Source: Dyella marensis (GTDB taxonomy: Bacteria > Pseudomonadota > Gammaproteobacteria > Xanthomonadales > Rhodanobacteraceae). Taken from it: a DNA stretch of 64,000 bases. Location: positions 35,786 to 99,785 of the forward strand of contig NZ_FONH01000016.1 in assembly GCF_900112865.1 (NCBI RefSeq), given 5' to 3'. The notes under the pieces are model-generated. The model saw only the letters and a program-made list of their open reading frames with translations, made no database searches and was not told where the DNA came from. This document shows, in pieces, positions 40,281 through 49,049 of the stretch; position 1 is the first letter of the stretch; each line of letters begins with the position of its first letter. Position numbers and translations under genes: made by a program.

Positions 40281-41684
40281 ATGCAAGACCCGACCTCGCC
40301 CCTTCCCGACGCGCCCCGGCTCAAGCCCTTGCTGGGCCTGCCCGCAGCCATCGCGCTCAACATGAGCCAGATGTGCGGCGCCGGCCCGTTTATCACCATC
40401 CCGGCGATGGTGGCGGTGATGGGCGGCCCGCAGGCCTGCCTGGGCTGGCTGCTCGGCGCCCTGCTCGCCCTGTGCGACGGCCTGGTATGGGCCGAACTGG
40501 GCGCCGCCCTGCCCGGTTCGGGCGGCACCTACGTCTATCTGCGCGAGGCCTTCGGCAAGCGCACCGGCACCCTGCTGCCGTTCCTGTTCGTATGGACGGC
40601 GATGCTGTTCATCCCGATGACCATGGCCACCGGCGTGATCGGCTTCGTGCAGTACACGGGCTGGCTGTGGCCGGGCATGACCTCGATGCAGGGGCATCTG
40701 CTGGGGCTGGCGCTGATCTGGCTGACCATCGCGGCGCTGTGGCGCGGCACGGGCTCGATCGGCCGGCTGGGCATCGTGCTGTGGGCGATCATGCTGGCCA
40801 GCATCGGCTGCCTGATCGTCGCCTCGCTCACTCACTTCGACGCTGCACGCGCGTTCACCCTGCCGCCCGGCGCCTTCGACCTCGGCGGCGTCGCGTTCTG
40901 GCTGGGCCTTGCCGGCAGCCTGACCATCGGCACCTACGACTATCTCGGCTACAACACCACCGCCTATATCGCCGCGGAACTGAAGAACCCGGGCCACATC
41001 CTGCCCGCATCGATCGTCTATTCGATCCTCGGCATGTTCGTCGTGTACTTCACCATGCAGGTCGGCATGCTCGGCGTGGTCGACTGGCATCGCATGCTGG
41101 ACACCAGCTCGCCGGCCTATAACTCGATCGCCTCGGTGGTGCTGGCCGAGACCTGGGGCACCACGGCGGCGCGCATCGTCACCGTGCTGATCCTGGTCAC
41201 CTGCGCCGCCTCGGTGTTCGCCGGCGTGCTCGGCGGCTCGCGCGTGCCGTACGAAGCGGCACGCGACGGGGTCTTCTTCCGCGCCTTTGCCGGACTGCAT
41301 CCGCGACTGGGCTTTCCGACCTGGGGCCTGCTGGCGATGGGCGTGCTGACCTCGCTCGGCTTTGCCGTCGGACGCGCGACCTCGCTGACCACACTGATCC
41401 AGCTGCTCACCACGGTGATGATCCTGGTGCAGTCGATCGCGCAGATCGCCGCGCTGTTCGCACTGCGCCGCCGGCGTCCCGGAATGCGGCGTCCTTACCG
41501 CATGTGGCTGTATCCGATCCCCGCGCTGATCGCGCTGGCAGGCTGGAGCTACATCTACGTTTCCGCCAACGCCAACGCGCCGGGCGCATATCCGATCCAG
41601 TGGTCGCTTGCCTGGCTGCTGCTGGGTTCGATCGCGCACCGGCTGTGGTCGCGCATGCACGGCCTGCGCACGGAGCATGCATGA
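40281..41684 (+). CDS. APC-superfamily permease in amino-sugar locus
   Basis: 467-residue inner-membrane transporter with about twelve helices. Helix 1 carries NMSQMCGAGPFITIPAMVA, the GxG-type unwound segment of APC transporters; LPGSGGTYVYLREAFG and GGSRVPYEAARDG are also typical. The family normally carries amino acids or polyamines. Its position, overlapping a sugar kinase gene (ATGA) and facing a ROK repressor, suggests that here it imports the sugar or a derived compound, perhaps glucosamine or a muropeptide fragment. ATG 40281 has CGGAG upstream. Confidence 0.88.
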   Translation: MQDPTSPLPDAPRLKPLLGLPAAIALNMSQMCGAGPFITIPAMVAVMGGPQACLGWLLGALLALCDGLVWAELGAALPGSGGTYVYLREAFGKRTGTLLPFLFVWTAMLFIPMTMATGVIGFVQYTGWLWPGMTSMQGHLLGLALIWLTIAALWRGTGSIGRLGIVLWAIMLASIGCLIVASLTHFDAARAFTLPPGAFDLGGVAFWLGLAGSLTIGTYDYLGYNTTAYIAAELKNPGHILPASIVYSILGMFVVYFTMQVGMLGVVDWHRMLDTSSPAYNSIASVVLAETWGTTAARIVTVLILVTCAASVFAGVLGGSRVPYEAARDGVFFRAFAGLHPRLGFPTWGLLAMGVLTSLGFAVGRATSLTTLIQLLTTVMILVQSIAQIAALFALRRRRPGMRRPYRMWLYPIPALIALAGWSYIYVSANANAPGAYPIQWSLAWLLLGSIAHRLWSRMHGLRTEHA

Positions 41685-42709
41685 ATCACCGCGCCTCCCT
41701 CCCGCCCGCGCGCATGTTGCTGGCCATCGACGTCGGCGGCACCAAGACGCAGGCGGCCAGCTACGATCCGGCCTCGGGCGCGCTGCGCCGCTGCCGCCTG
41801 GAAACGCATGCGCCGAACCAGCGCGGCGCCGCGGCCTTGCATCGCCTTATCGATGGCGTGAAGCGCGGACTCGCGCTCGATAACGACACGCCGCCGCTGG
41901 GCATCGCCGCAGTCTTCCCCGGCGTCATGCGCGGCCAGCACCTGCTGCTGGCCCCGAACACGCCGGGTCTCGAAGGCCTGAACCTGTTCGAGGAACTGGC
42001 CGCGGCCTTCGCCTCGACCGGCATCACCCTCGACAACGACGTCAAAGCCGGCGCTCTCGCCGAACACGCCTGGGGTGCGCTGCGCGGCAGCGATCCGAGC
42101 CTCTACCTCAATGTCGGCACCGGGCTGGCAGCAGCCGCGATGATCGGCGGGGAGGTCTACCGCGGCCGCAATGGCGCAGCGCTGGAGATCGGCTACCAGC
42201 TCACTCCCGCCGATAGCACGCAGACACCCGAGCACTGGCGCGGCTGGCGCGATGGCGTGGCGCCGATGGAAAGCGCGTTCTCCGGCGCCTCGCTCGATGC
42301 GCTCGCGCGCCAGGCGCTCGGCGAAGACCGCCGCGCGGAAGACCTGTTCGCCAGCGAGGATCCGAAGATTCGCCACGAGCTGAAGCGCCGTGTGCATGCG
42401 CTGGCCGCGCAGTTGGTGAACCTGGCCATCGCGCTGGACGTGGAACGCATCGCCATCGGCGGCGGCATCAACCGGCAGTTCGCACTGTTCGAAGCGACGC
42501 TGTCCGGCCTGATGGATCGCCTGGTGCCGTTCCCGCCCATGCTCGTCCGCGCGCACTTCGCCGACGAGGCGCCGCTGTGGGGTGCGCTGGAACTTGCGCG
42601 CCGCGCCGCCGGCCTGCCGGCGCTGCCCGCAACGCTGTTCGATGACGCCACCGCTGGCACGACGGAGCCCGCCGGCACGCAGCAACCCACCATGCCAAAT
42701 CCGCCATAA
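41681..42709 (+). CDS. ROK-family sugar kinase (probable amino-sugar or glucokinase), zinc motif absent
   Basis: 342 residues with the phosphate-binding start LAIDVGGTKTQAASYD, the catalytic-region segment LDNDVKAGALAEHAWGALRG, the adenosine loop YLNVGTGLAAAAMIGG and the C-terminal IAIGGGI. These match ROK/ASKHA kinases that phosphorylate glucose, GlcNAc or similar sugars with ATP. Where most ROK proteins have CxCGxxGCxE, this one reads EHWRGWRDGVAPMESAFSG, without cysteines. The gene starts inside the permease stop (ATGA). The C-terminal tail is Thr/Pro-rich. Confidence 0.85.
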   Translation: MNHRASLPPARMLLAIDVGGTKTQAASYDPASGALRRCRLETHAPNQRGAAALHRLIDGVKRGLALDNDTPPLGIAAVFPGVMRGQHLLLAPNTPGLEGLNLFEELAAAFASTGITLDNDVKAGALAEHAWGALRGSDPSLYLNVGTGLAAAAMIGGEVYRGRNGAALEIGYQLTPADSTQTPEHWRGWRDGVAPMESAFSGASLDALARQALGEDRRAEDLFASEDPKIRHELKRRVHALAAQLVNLAIALDVERIAIGGGINRQFALFEATLSGLMDRLVPFPPMLVRAHFADEAPLWGALELARRAAGLPALPATLFDDATAGTTEPAGTQQPTMPNPP

Positions 42710-42797
42710 GCCCGAAGCGACCACGCGCACCGGGGGGAGCCGCGCGCGCCGCCATCGTCCGCCACCGCACACGCACGACCGTTGGGGAGAACCTGTC

Positions 42798-45518
42798 ATG
42801 CCGTACCGGATGTCTGTTTTGACGGTGGCCATCGCCGCCAGCCTGCTCTGCCTCGCCCTGCCTGCCAGCGCGCAGGACAACACGGGCGCCGCCGCGTCCC
42901 GGCAAACGCCTGCCGACCAGAAGAACGTCAAGGACCTGGCCGGCGTCACCGTCACCGGCATCCGCGCCAGCATGGCCAGGTCGCTGGACACCAAGCGCGA
43001 TGCCGATGCCATCGTCGATGCAATCACCGCCGAGGACATCGGCAAGTTCCCCAGCACCAACGTGGCCGAGGCGATGGCGCAGATTCCCGGCGTCACCATC
43101 GACCGCCGCTTCGGCCAGGGCGAGCGCGTCAGCATCGACGGCACCGACCCAAGCCTCAACCTCACCTTCCTCGACGGCCACCCGGTGGCGCAGACGCCGT
43201 GGCTGGTCGGCGAACAGCCCAACCGCGGCTTCGACTACACCCTGCTGGCGCCGGAAGTGCTTGGCCGCCTGGAGATCTACAAGTCGCCTGAAGCGCGCCT
43301 GCCCGAGGGCAGCATCGGCGGCACCGTGGTCATGCATACGCGCGAGCCGCTGGACCTCAAGGCGAACACGGTCACCGGTACGCTCGGCTACAACTACGGC
43401 GACCAGGCCGACAAAGGCCGCCCGAACGCCTCGGTGCTGTACAGCTGGAAGAACCCGTCGTCGACCTTCGGCGCACTGGTCTCGCTCTCGCACTACGAAG
43501 AGCAGACCGATCGCCAGGGCACCGAGATCTTCAACTACGAATCGATGAGCGACGCCGCGCAGGTCAGCCCCTATGTGGCGGACCTGCTCGCCAACGGCAA
43601 GGTCCAGGGCAGCGACCTGATGCCCGATTCGCTCAACGCCGCCTGGTTCCAGCAGCACCGCAAGCGCGACACCGTCACCGCCACCGTGCAGTACAAGCCG
43701 ACCGATCGCCTGGAGTTCCGCGCCAGCGCGCTGTACGTGCGCGAGAACTTCAGCAACTTCGAGCAATCGCTGTACTTCCAGGGTCCGGAACAGAACCTCG
43801 ACGGCCTGCAGACCCCGGCCCAGCAAGGCGTGGTCCGCGGCGGCCACGTCTGCGGCAACGATCCGGTCAACTGTGCGCCGACCATCTACCTCGATTCCTT
43901 CGCGCGCAAATCCATCGTCACCACCAAGGGCCTGGACCTGCAGGGCAGCTATCGCGGCGACGGCTGGAATCTCAGCGGCCAGGCCGGGGCCAGCAAGGCC
44001 AGCAACACCTTGCAGGAGTACTACCTGGGCTTCCTCTACGGCGGCGCCTATGCCTGGGACATCAAGCGCGGCATCCATTTCGACGACCCGTCGGCGGCGC
44101 GCGATCCGGCCAACTGGATCGCGCCGGACGGCAGCGACAGCCTGCTGCGCAATCCGCTGTCCTCGCGCGACGTCTATGGCCAGCTGGATTTCAGCAAGGA
44201 CTTCGACGGCGCAGTGAACCAGCTGCTGATCGGCGCACGCTATACGCGTCATAACGAAGGCTCGGACTACCGCTCCTACGCCCAGGGCATCACCAACGGC
44301 TCGCTGGCCGACGTCGGCAGCGTCAGCTACACGGACTTCCTCAACAGCAGCGCCTTCTCCGGCTTCTCGGCCGACCAGCGCCGCCACGTGCAGACCAGCA
44401 AAGGCGCGGAGCTATCCTGGATCGACCACAGCCCGATCGACTACTCCGACGTCAGCGCCGCCAACTACATCAACGGCACCTGGGGCGTGCGCCAGGAAGC
44501 CGAAGCGCTCTACGCCCAGGGCAACTTTTCCTTCGACTCGCTGCGCGGCAACTTCGGCGTGCGCTATGTGCATACCAAGATCGATGGCACGTACATCCAG
44601 GCGGTCGGCGCGCCGGTATACCCGGTCCCCGGCGATTGGCACCGCACCTCGAAGGCGACCTATAACGACTGGCTGCCAACCTTCAACCTGGCCTACGACA
44701 CCCAGCACGATGTGGTGCTGCGCTTCTCCGCGGCCAAGGTGATCTCGTGGGCGCCGTACAACCAGCTGGTGCCCAACACCTTCCTCAACGACGACATCCT
44801 CAATGGCACGGGTGGCAACAGCGGTCTGCAACCGTACAAGTCCTACAACTTCAATGCCTCGGCCGAGTGGTATTTCGATACGCAGTCGGTGCTGGCGGCG
44901 TCGGTGTTCTACAAGCACGTGCTCAACTACATCGACCAGGTCGCCAAGATCGAGCGCCAGTACAACAGCTTCAACGACAGCGACCACGACAATTTCGTAC
45001 AGAAATATGTCAACGGCCAGCTCGGCAATTGCGATGTCTCCGGCTTCTGCGACTACACCGTGATCCGCCCCTACAACGCCGGCGCCGGCAAGATCCGCGG
45101 CTTCACCCTGAACTACCAGCAGCCGTTCGGCAGCAGCGGCTTCGGCCTGTCGGCGAACTACACCTACACCCATGCTCGCAACAGCGCGGGCGAAGCGCTG
45201 CCGTACAGCTCGGACAACGCGGTCAACCTCAGCCCCTACTACGAGAAGGGGCCGCTGTCGGCGCGGCTGATCTACGGCTGGCGCAGCAAATACCTGGCCG
45301 GCGGCTTCATCGCCGGAGCGGCCCCGGCCACGGTCGATGCCTATACCGAGCTGGACGCCAGCTTCGGCTGGACGTTCAATCCGAACTTCTCGGTGACGCT
45401 GGACGCGATGAACCTGCTGGACGAGAAATACTTCCAGTACCAGGACACCAAGCGCGAGCCGCTCAACACCTACACCACCGGACGCCGCTACATGCTCAAC
45501 GCGCATTTCAAGTTCTGA
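42798..45518 (+). CDS. TonB-dependent receptor (carbohydrate-type)
   Basis: 906 residues. Signal peptide (MSVLTVAIAASLLCLALPASA), a plug domain with VTVTGIRASMARSLDTKRDADAIVDAITAEDIGKFP and the usual NVAEAMAQIPGVTIDR, then a 22-strand barrel ending in the aromatic NAHFKF. The DAIVDAITAEDIGKFP plug signature is shared by receptors in carbohydrate-utilisation loci of Xanthomonadales, Caulobacterales and Alteromonadales. No carboxypeptidase-like N-terminal domain. Located between the kinase and the hexosaminidase, so chito-oligosaccharide uptake across the outer membrane is the likely task. TTGGGGAGA precedes ATG 42798. Confidence 0.93.
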   Translation: MPYRMSVLTVAIAASLLCLALPASAQDNTGAAASRQTPADQKNVKDLAGVTVTGIRASMARSLDTKRDADAIVDAITAEDIGKFPSTNVAEAMAQIPGVTIDRRFGQGERVSIDGTDPSLNLTFLDGHPVAQTPWLVGEQPNRGFDYTLLAPEVLGRLEIYKSPEARLPEGSIGGTVVMHTREPLDLKANTVTGTLGYNYGDQADKGRPNASVLYSWKNPSSTFGALVSLSHYEEQTDRQGTEIFNYESMSDAAQVSPYVADLLANGKVQGSDLMPDSLNAAWFQQHRKRDTVTATVQYKPTDRLEFRASALYVRENFSNFEQSLYFQGPEQNLDGLQTPAQQGVVRGGHVCGNDPVNCAPTIYLDSFARKSIVTTKGLDLQGSYRGDGWNLSGQAGASKASNTLQEYYLGFLYGGAYAWDIKRGIHFDDPSAARDPANWIAPDGSDSLLRNPLSSRDVYGQLDFSKDFDGAVNQLLIGARYTRHNEGSDYRSYAQGITNGSLADVGSVSYTDFLNSSAFSGFSADQRRHVQTSKGAELSWIDHSPIDYSDVSAANYINGTWGVRQEAEALYAQGNFSFDSLRGNFGVRYVHTKIDGTYIQAVGAPVYPVPGDWHRTSKATYNDWLPTFNLAYDTQHDVVLRFSAAKVISWAPYNQLVPNTFLNDDILNGTGGNSGLQPYKSYNFNASAEWYFDTQSVLAASVFYKHVLNYIDQVAKIERQYNSFNDSDHDNFVQKYVNGQLGNCDVSGFCDYTVIRPYNAGAGKIRGFTLNYQQPFGSSGFGLSANYTYTHARNSAGEALPYSSDNAVNLSPYYEKGPLSARLIYGWRSKYLAGGFIAGAAPATVDAYTELDASFGWTFNPNFSVTLDAMNLLDEKYFQYQDTKREPLNTYTTGRRYMLNAHFKF

Positions 45519-45525
45519 GCCGCCC

Positions 45526-47859
45526 ATGACCATACGCACGCTCTGCTTCGGCATCCTGCTTTCCGGTTCGTGCCTGGCGTTTGCCCAGGGCAGCGAACCG
45601 TCGCTGATTCCCCGACCCTCAACGGTGGAAGTACGCGACGGCCAGCTGGCCATCGGCCCCGTGGCGATGCTGCACGTCGACCCAGACGACGCGCCTTCTC
45701 TCCGCGTCGCCCGGGTCCTGAAGCAAACGCTGGCGCGATATGGTGGCCCGTCCCTGGCCGTCGTCGATGGATCGGCGACGCGGGGACGGGCGGCCACGGA
45801 AAACAGCTTTATCGCGATCCGCCTGGATGCCAAGGCGGCCGTGGCCCAGCGCGAGGGCTACGTGCTCGACGTGACGGAGAGCGGCGCCACGCTTACAGCG
45901 CGCGACGAAGCCGGCCTGTTCAACGGCGCGATGAGCCTGGCCCAGCTGCTGCTGCCGACCGGCGACCGCCAGATGACCGCCCTGCCCGCTGCCCGCATCG
46001 CCGACTGGCCGCGCTTCGCCTGGCGCGGCCTGATGATCGATTCGGCGCGGCATATGCAAAGCGTGGCCGAGCTGGAAGCCATCCTCGACCAGATGGCGCT
46101 GCACAAGCTCAACGTGCTGCACTGGCATCTCAGCGATGACCAGGGCTGGCGCATCGAGATCAAGCGCTATCCGGAGCTGACCCGTATCGGTGCATGGCGC
46201 ACGCCGCCGGGTATGGGCAAGGATGGCGAACCCGCGCGCTATGGCGGCTTCTATTCACAGGACGATATCCGCCATATCGTGGCCTATGCCGCCGAGCGCC
46301 ATATCACCGTGGTGCCGGAGTTGGACATGCCGGGGCACGCGCAGGCCGCGGTGGCCTCGTATCCCGAATATGGCGTGACAGGGCAGCGCCCCGCCGTTTC
46401 CGCGGACTGGGGCATCAATCCCTATCTCTACAACGTCGACGAGCCCACCTTGCATTTCCTGGAGAACGTGCTCGACGAGGTGATGGCGCTGTTTCCCTCG
46501 CGCTATATCCATCTCGGCGGCGACGAAGCGATCAAGGATCAGTGGGAGGCTTCGCCGGCGATACGCGAGCGCATGAAGGCGCTGGGCCTGAGCAACCCGG
46601 AGCAGTTGCAGGGCTGGCTGATGAGCCGCCTTGGCCGCTACCTGGATCAGCATGGTCGGCGCCTGATCGGCTGGGACGAGATTCTTGAAGGCGGCGTGCC
46701 GGGCGATGCGGCGGTGATGTCGTGGCGCGGCACCAAGGGTATCGCCAAGGCGACGGCTGCGGGACACGACGTGGTTGTCGCGCCGGATCCCTACCTGTAC
46801 TTCGATTACGTGCAGAGCGCGCGCGCCGACGAAACCGCCGGGCGCCTGCCGGTGCAGACGCTCAAGAGCGTGTACACCTTCCCTATCGTTCCGCCTGGCC
46901 TGCCGGCCAGCCAGGCCGCGCGCGTGCTTGGTGCCCAGGCCAATGTGTGGAGCGAGCACATGCCCACCGCGGCGCATCTGCAGCATGCGATCTTCCCGCG
47001 CCTGGATGCGCTGGCGGAGAACGCATGGACACCCGCGGCACGGCACGACTGGCAGGACTTTCTGCGGCGCCTGCCGGAGCAGCTCGCACGCTATCGCCTG
47101 GAGAAGATCGCGTATGGCGACAGTGCGTATGCGGTGGATATCCAGGTCGATCGTGCACAAGCACTGCGCGATGGCAAGGCGAAGGTGCATCTGGCCAATC
47201 AGGTCGGCAGCGGCGTAATCCGCTACACGCTGGACGGCAGCGAACCCACGACAGCGTCGATGGAATACCAGGGCGATTTCGTAGTGCCGCTGCCCACCAC
47301 CATCAAAGCGACGGCCTTCTCTGACAGCTTGCAACTCACCGCCACCCGCGAACGTGCGCTCAACGACGCCACGCTGCGCCGTGCCGAAGGCAGCGAGATC
47401 ACCGCCTGTCCCGCCAAGGACATCGATGAGATGCGCGCGCAGCCCGCGCCCGACGCCACCTCGCTGCAGCCGGTCTATGTGATCAACAACTTCGACAGCT
47501 GCCGCATCACCCCGGCGCTGGCCGCCGATGGCATGCGTTCGGCAGCGATCGAGCTGGCGCGCCTGCCGCGCAATGTGGCGCTGGCGCACGATGCCCATCT
47601 GATCGTGGCGCGCCAGGCCGCGACGGCGCACGGCGAACTGGAACTGCGTATGGATCGCTGCGACGGCAAGCCGCTTGCCGTACTTCCCCTGCCCGATCCG
47701 GCCACCTCGCCCGCGCATTTCGCGCTGGAGGCGCCGCTAAGCGCCGCAGGTTCGCACGCGCTATGCCTGATCATCACCGGCGCGCCGGCAGCCCCCTACT
47801 ACGGCATAGGCAGCGTGCAGCTGGACAAGGCCGCGGCCAAGAGCGGCGGCCAGCCATGA
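45526..47859 (+). CDS. Beta-N-acetylhexosaminidase, GH20
   Basis: 777-residue secreted hydrolase. Signal peptide MTIRTLCFGILLSGSCLAFAQG, GH20b domain (about 25-145), and a catalytic TIM barrel (about 155-500) with MIDSARHM, LHWHLSDDQGWRIEI, PELDMPGHAQA, and the HLGGDEA active site, where Asp333 orients the N-acetyl group and Glu334 is the acid. Then GWDEILEGG and GAQANVWSEHM. A chitobiase-type C-terminal domain (YTLDGSEPT) and an extra C-terminal beta domain follow. It removes terminal GlcNAc/GalNAc from chito-oligomers or glycans, probably in the periplasm. It starts seven bases after the receptor gene. Confidence 0.96.
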   Translation: MTIRTLCFGILLSGSCLAFAQGSEPSLIPRPSTVEVRDGQLAIGPVAMLHVDPDDAPSLRVARVLKQTLARYGGPSLAVVDGSATRGRAATENSFIAIRLDAKAAVAQREGYVLDVTESGATLTARDEAGLFNGAMSLAQLLLPTGDRQMTALPAARIADWPRFAWRGLMIDSARHMQSVAELEAILDQMALHKLNVLHWHLSDDQGWRIEIKRYPELTRIGAWRTPPGMGKDGEPARYGGFYSQDDIRHIVAYAAERHITVVPELDMPGHAQAAVASYPEYGVTGQRPAVSADWGINPYLYNVDEPTLHFLENVLDEVMALFPSRYIHLGGDEAIKDQWEASPAIRERMKALGLSNPEQLQGWLMSRLGRYLDQHGRRLIGWDEILEGGVPGDAAVMSWRGTKGIAKATAAGHDVVVAPDPYLYFDYVQSARADETAGRLPVQTLKSVYTFPIVPPGLPASQAARVLGAQANVWSEHMPTAAHLQHAIFPRLDALAENAWTPAARHDWQDFLRRLPEQLARYRLEKIAYGDSAYAVDIQVDRAQALRDGKAKVHLANQVGSGVIRYTLDGSEPTTASMEYQGDFVVPLPTTIKATAFSDSLQLTATRERALNDATLRRAEGSEITACPAKDIDEMRAQPAPDATSLQPVYVINNFDSCRITPALAADGMRSAAIELARLPRNVALAHDAHLIVARQAATAHGELELRMDRCDGKPLAVLPLPDPATSPAHFALEAPLSAAGSHALCLIITGAPAAPYYGIGSVQLDKAAAKSGGQP

Positions 47860-48920
47860 GCTCGCGCCTGGCCTCGGTCGACGCCCTGCGCGGCTGCATG
47901 GTCGCCGCCATGCTGCTGGTCAACGATCCCGGCGACGAAAGCCATGTCTATGCGCCGCTGGCCCACGCGGCATGGCATGGCTGCACGCCGACCGACCTGA
48001 TCTTCCCGTTCTTCCTGTTTATCGTCGGCGTATCCACCGCATTGGCGTTCGAGCCGAAGCTCGCGCAGGGCGCGGCGCGCGGACAGTTGCTGCGCACGGC
48101 ACTGATACGCGCCGCGCGCATCATCGCCCTGGGTCTGGCAATCCACCTGCTGGATATCCTGGTCTCGCCGGACAACCACCTGCGCATCCCAGGCGTACTG
48201 CAACGTATCGGCCTGTGTTTCGCGGCGGTCAGCGTATTTGCGCTGTACACGGGACCGCGCAGCTGGTGGGCCGCCATCGCCACGCTCGCCATCGGCTATT
48301 GGGCACTGCTGCTGGCCGGCGGCACCCTGGAACCCTTCGCCAATATCCCCGACCGCTTCGACACCTTCGTGTTCGGCCACGGCACCTACCAGTTCGACGC
48401 CGCCACCGGCCGCGGCCACGACCCGGAAGGCCTGCTCAGCACCCTGCCCTCGCTCGCCACCTGCCTGGTTGGCCTGTGGGCGGGCCACACGCTGCGGGCG
48501 GGACAAACTCGGCCTCTTATCGCGGTTGGCTTCGCGCTCGCCGCATTGGCGTGGGCGTGGTCGTACGCACTGCCCTTCAACAAGAACCTGTGGACTTCCT
48601 CGTTCGCGCTGTGGACCGCAGGGCTGGCGATGCTGGCGCTATGGCTGTTCCACACCTTGGTTGACCAGCGCAACTGGCCGCCACTCGGCCGCCGCTTCGG
48701 CGTCAATGCCGTCGCAGCTTACGCGGGCGCGGAAACCATGCAGACGCTGTTGCCGCTCGTGCTTACGCCAGAGGCACAGGCGGCCGCACTGAACGCGTGG
48801 GCCACAGCATGGAGCATCGATCCGCGCGTCACCTCGCTGGCGTACGCGCTGGCTTTCCTCTGCCTGTGGTGGCTGGTCGTCCACACACTGGATAAACGCA
48901 AGGTCTATATCAAGCTCTGA
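47856..48920 (+). CDS. NagX-like membrane protein (heparan-glucosaminide N-acetyltransferase family, DUF5009)
   Basis: 354 residues with about ten helices. It begins with the family signature RLASVDALRGCMVAAMLLVNDPGD, followed by HAAWHGCTPTDLIFPFFLFIVGVS and RIPGVLQRIGLC. The human relative transfers acetyl groups from cytosolic acetyl-CoA to glucosamine across a membrane. Bacterial members (NagX) recur in GlcNAc/chitin loci. The conserved histidine in AWHGC is present. The start overlaps the hexosaminidase stop (ATGA), so it is coupled to that gene. The end WWLVVHTLDKRKVYIKL is typical of the family. Confidence 0.9.
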   Translation: MSSRLASVDALRGCMVAAMLLVNDPGDESHVYAPLAHAAWHGCTPTDLIFPFFLFIVGVSTALAFEPKLAQGAARGQLLRTALIRAARIIALGLAIHLLDILVSPDNHLRIPGVLQRIGLCFAAVSVFALYTGPRSWWAAIATLAIGYWALLLAGGTLEPFANIPDRFDTFVFGHGTYQFDAATGRGHDPEGLLSTLPSLATCLVGLWAGHTLRAGQTRPLIAVGFALAALAWAWSYALPFNKNLWTSSFALWTAGLAMLALWLFHTLVDQRNWPPLGRRFGVNAVAAYAGAETMQTLLPLVLTPEAQAAALNAWATAWSIDPRVTSLAYALAFLCLWWLVVHTLDKRKVYIKL

Positions 48921-48937
48921 CGATCAATCAACGCGAC

Positions 48938-49028
48938 GCAGGTTGGGGTGAGCGCAAGCGAACCCCAACCGGACGCCGGATATTGCGTGGCACCTGTTGG
49001 GGTTCGCCTGCGGCTCACCCCAACCTAC
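48938..49028. repeat. Family-1 double-hairpin element, copy 6 (mixed arms)
   Basis: Located between the convergent NagX-like and Oar-like receptor genes. The left arm has the GCGCAAGCG loop (and GCAGG at its tip), while the right arm has the GCCTGCGGC loop, so the two halves come from different subtypes. Does not overlap a stop codon. Confidence 0.9.
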
Positions 49029-49049
49029 GCGGTGAGCCTGGCGAATCGA

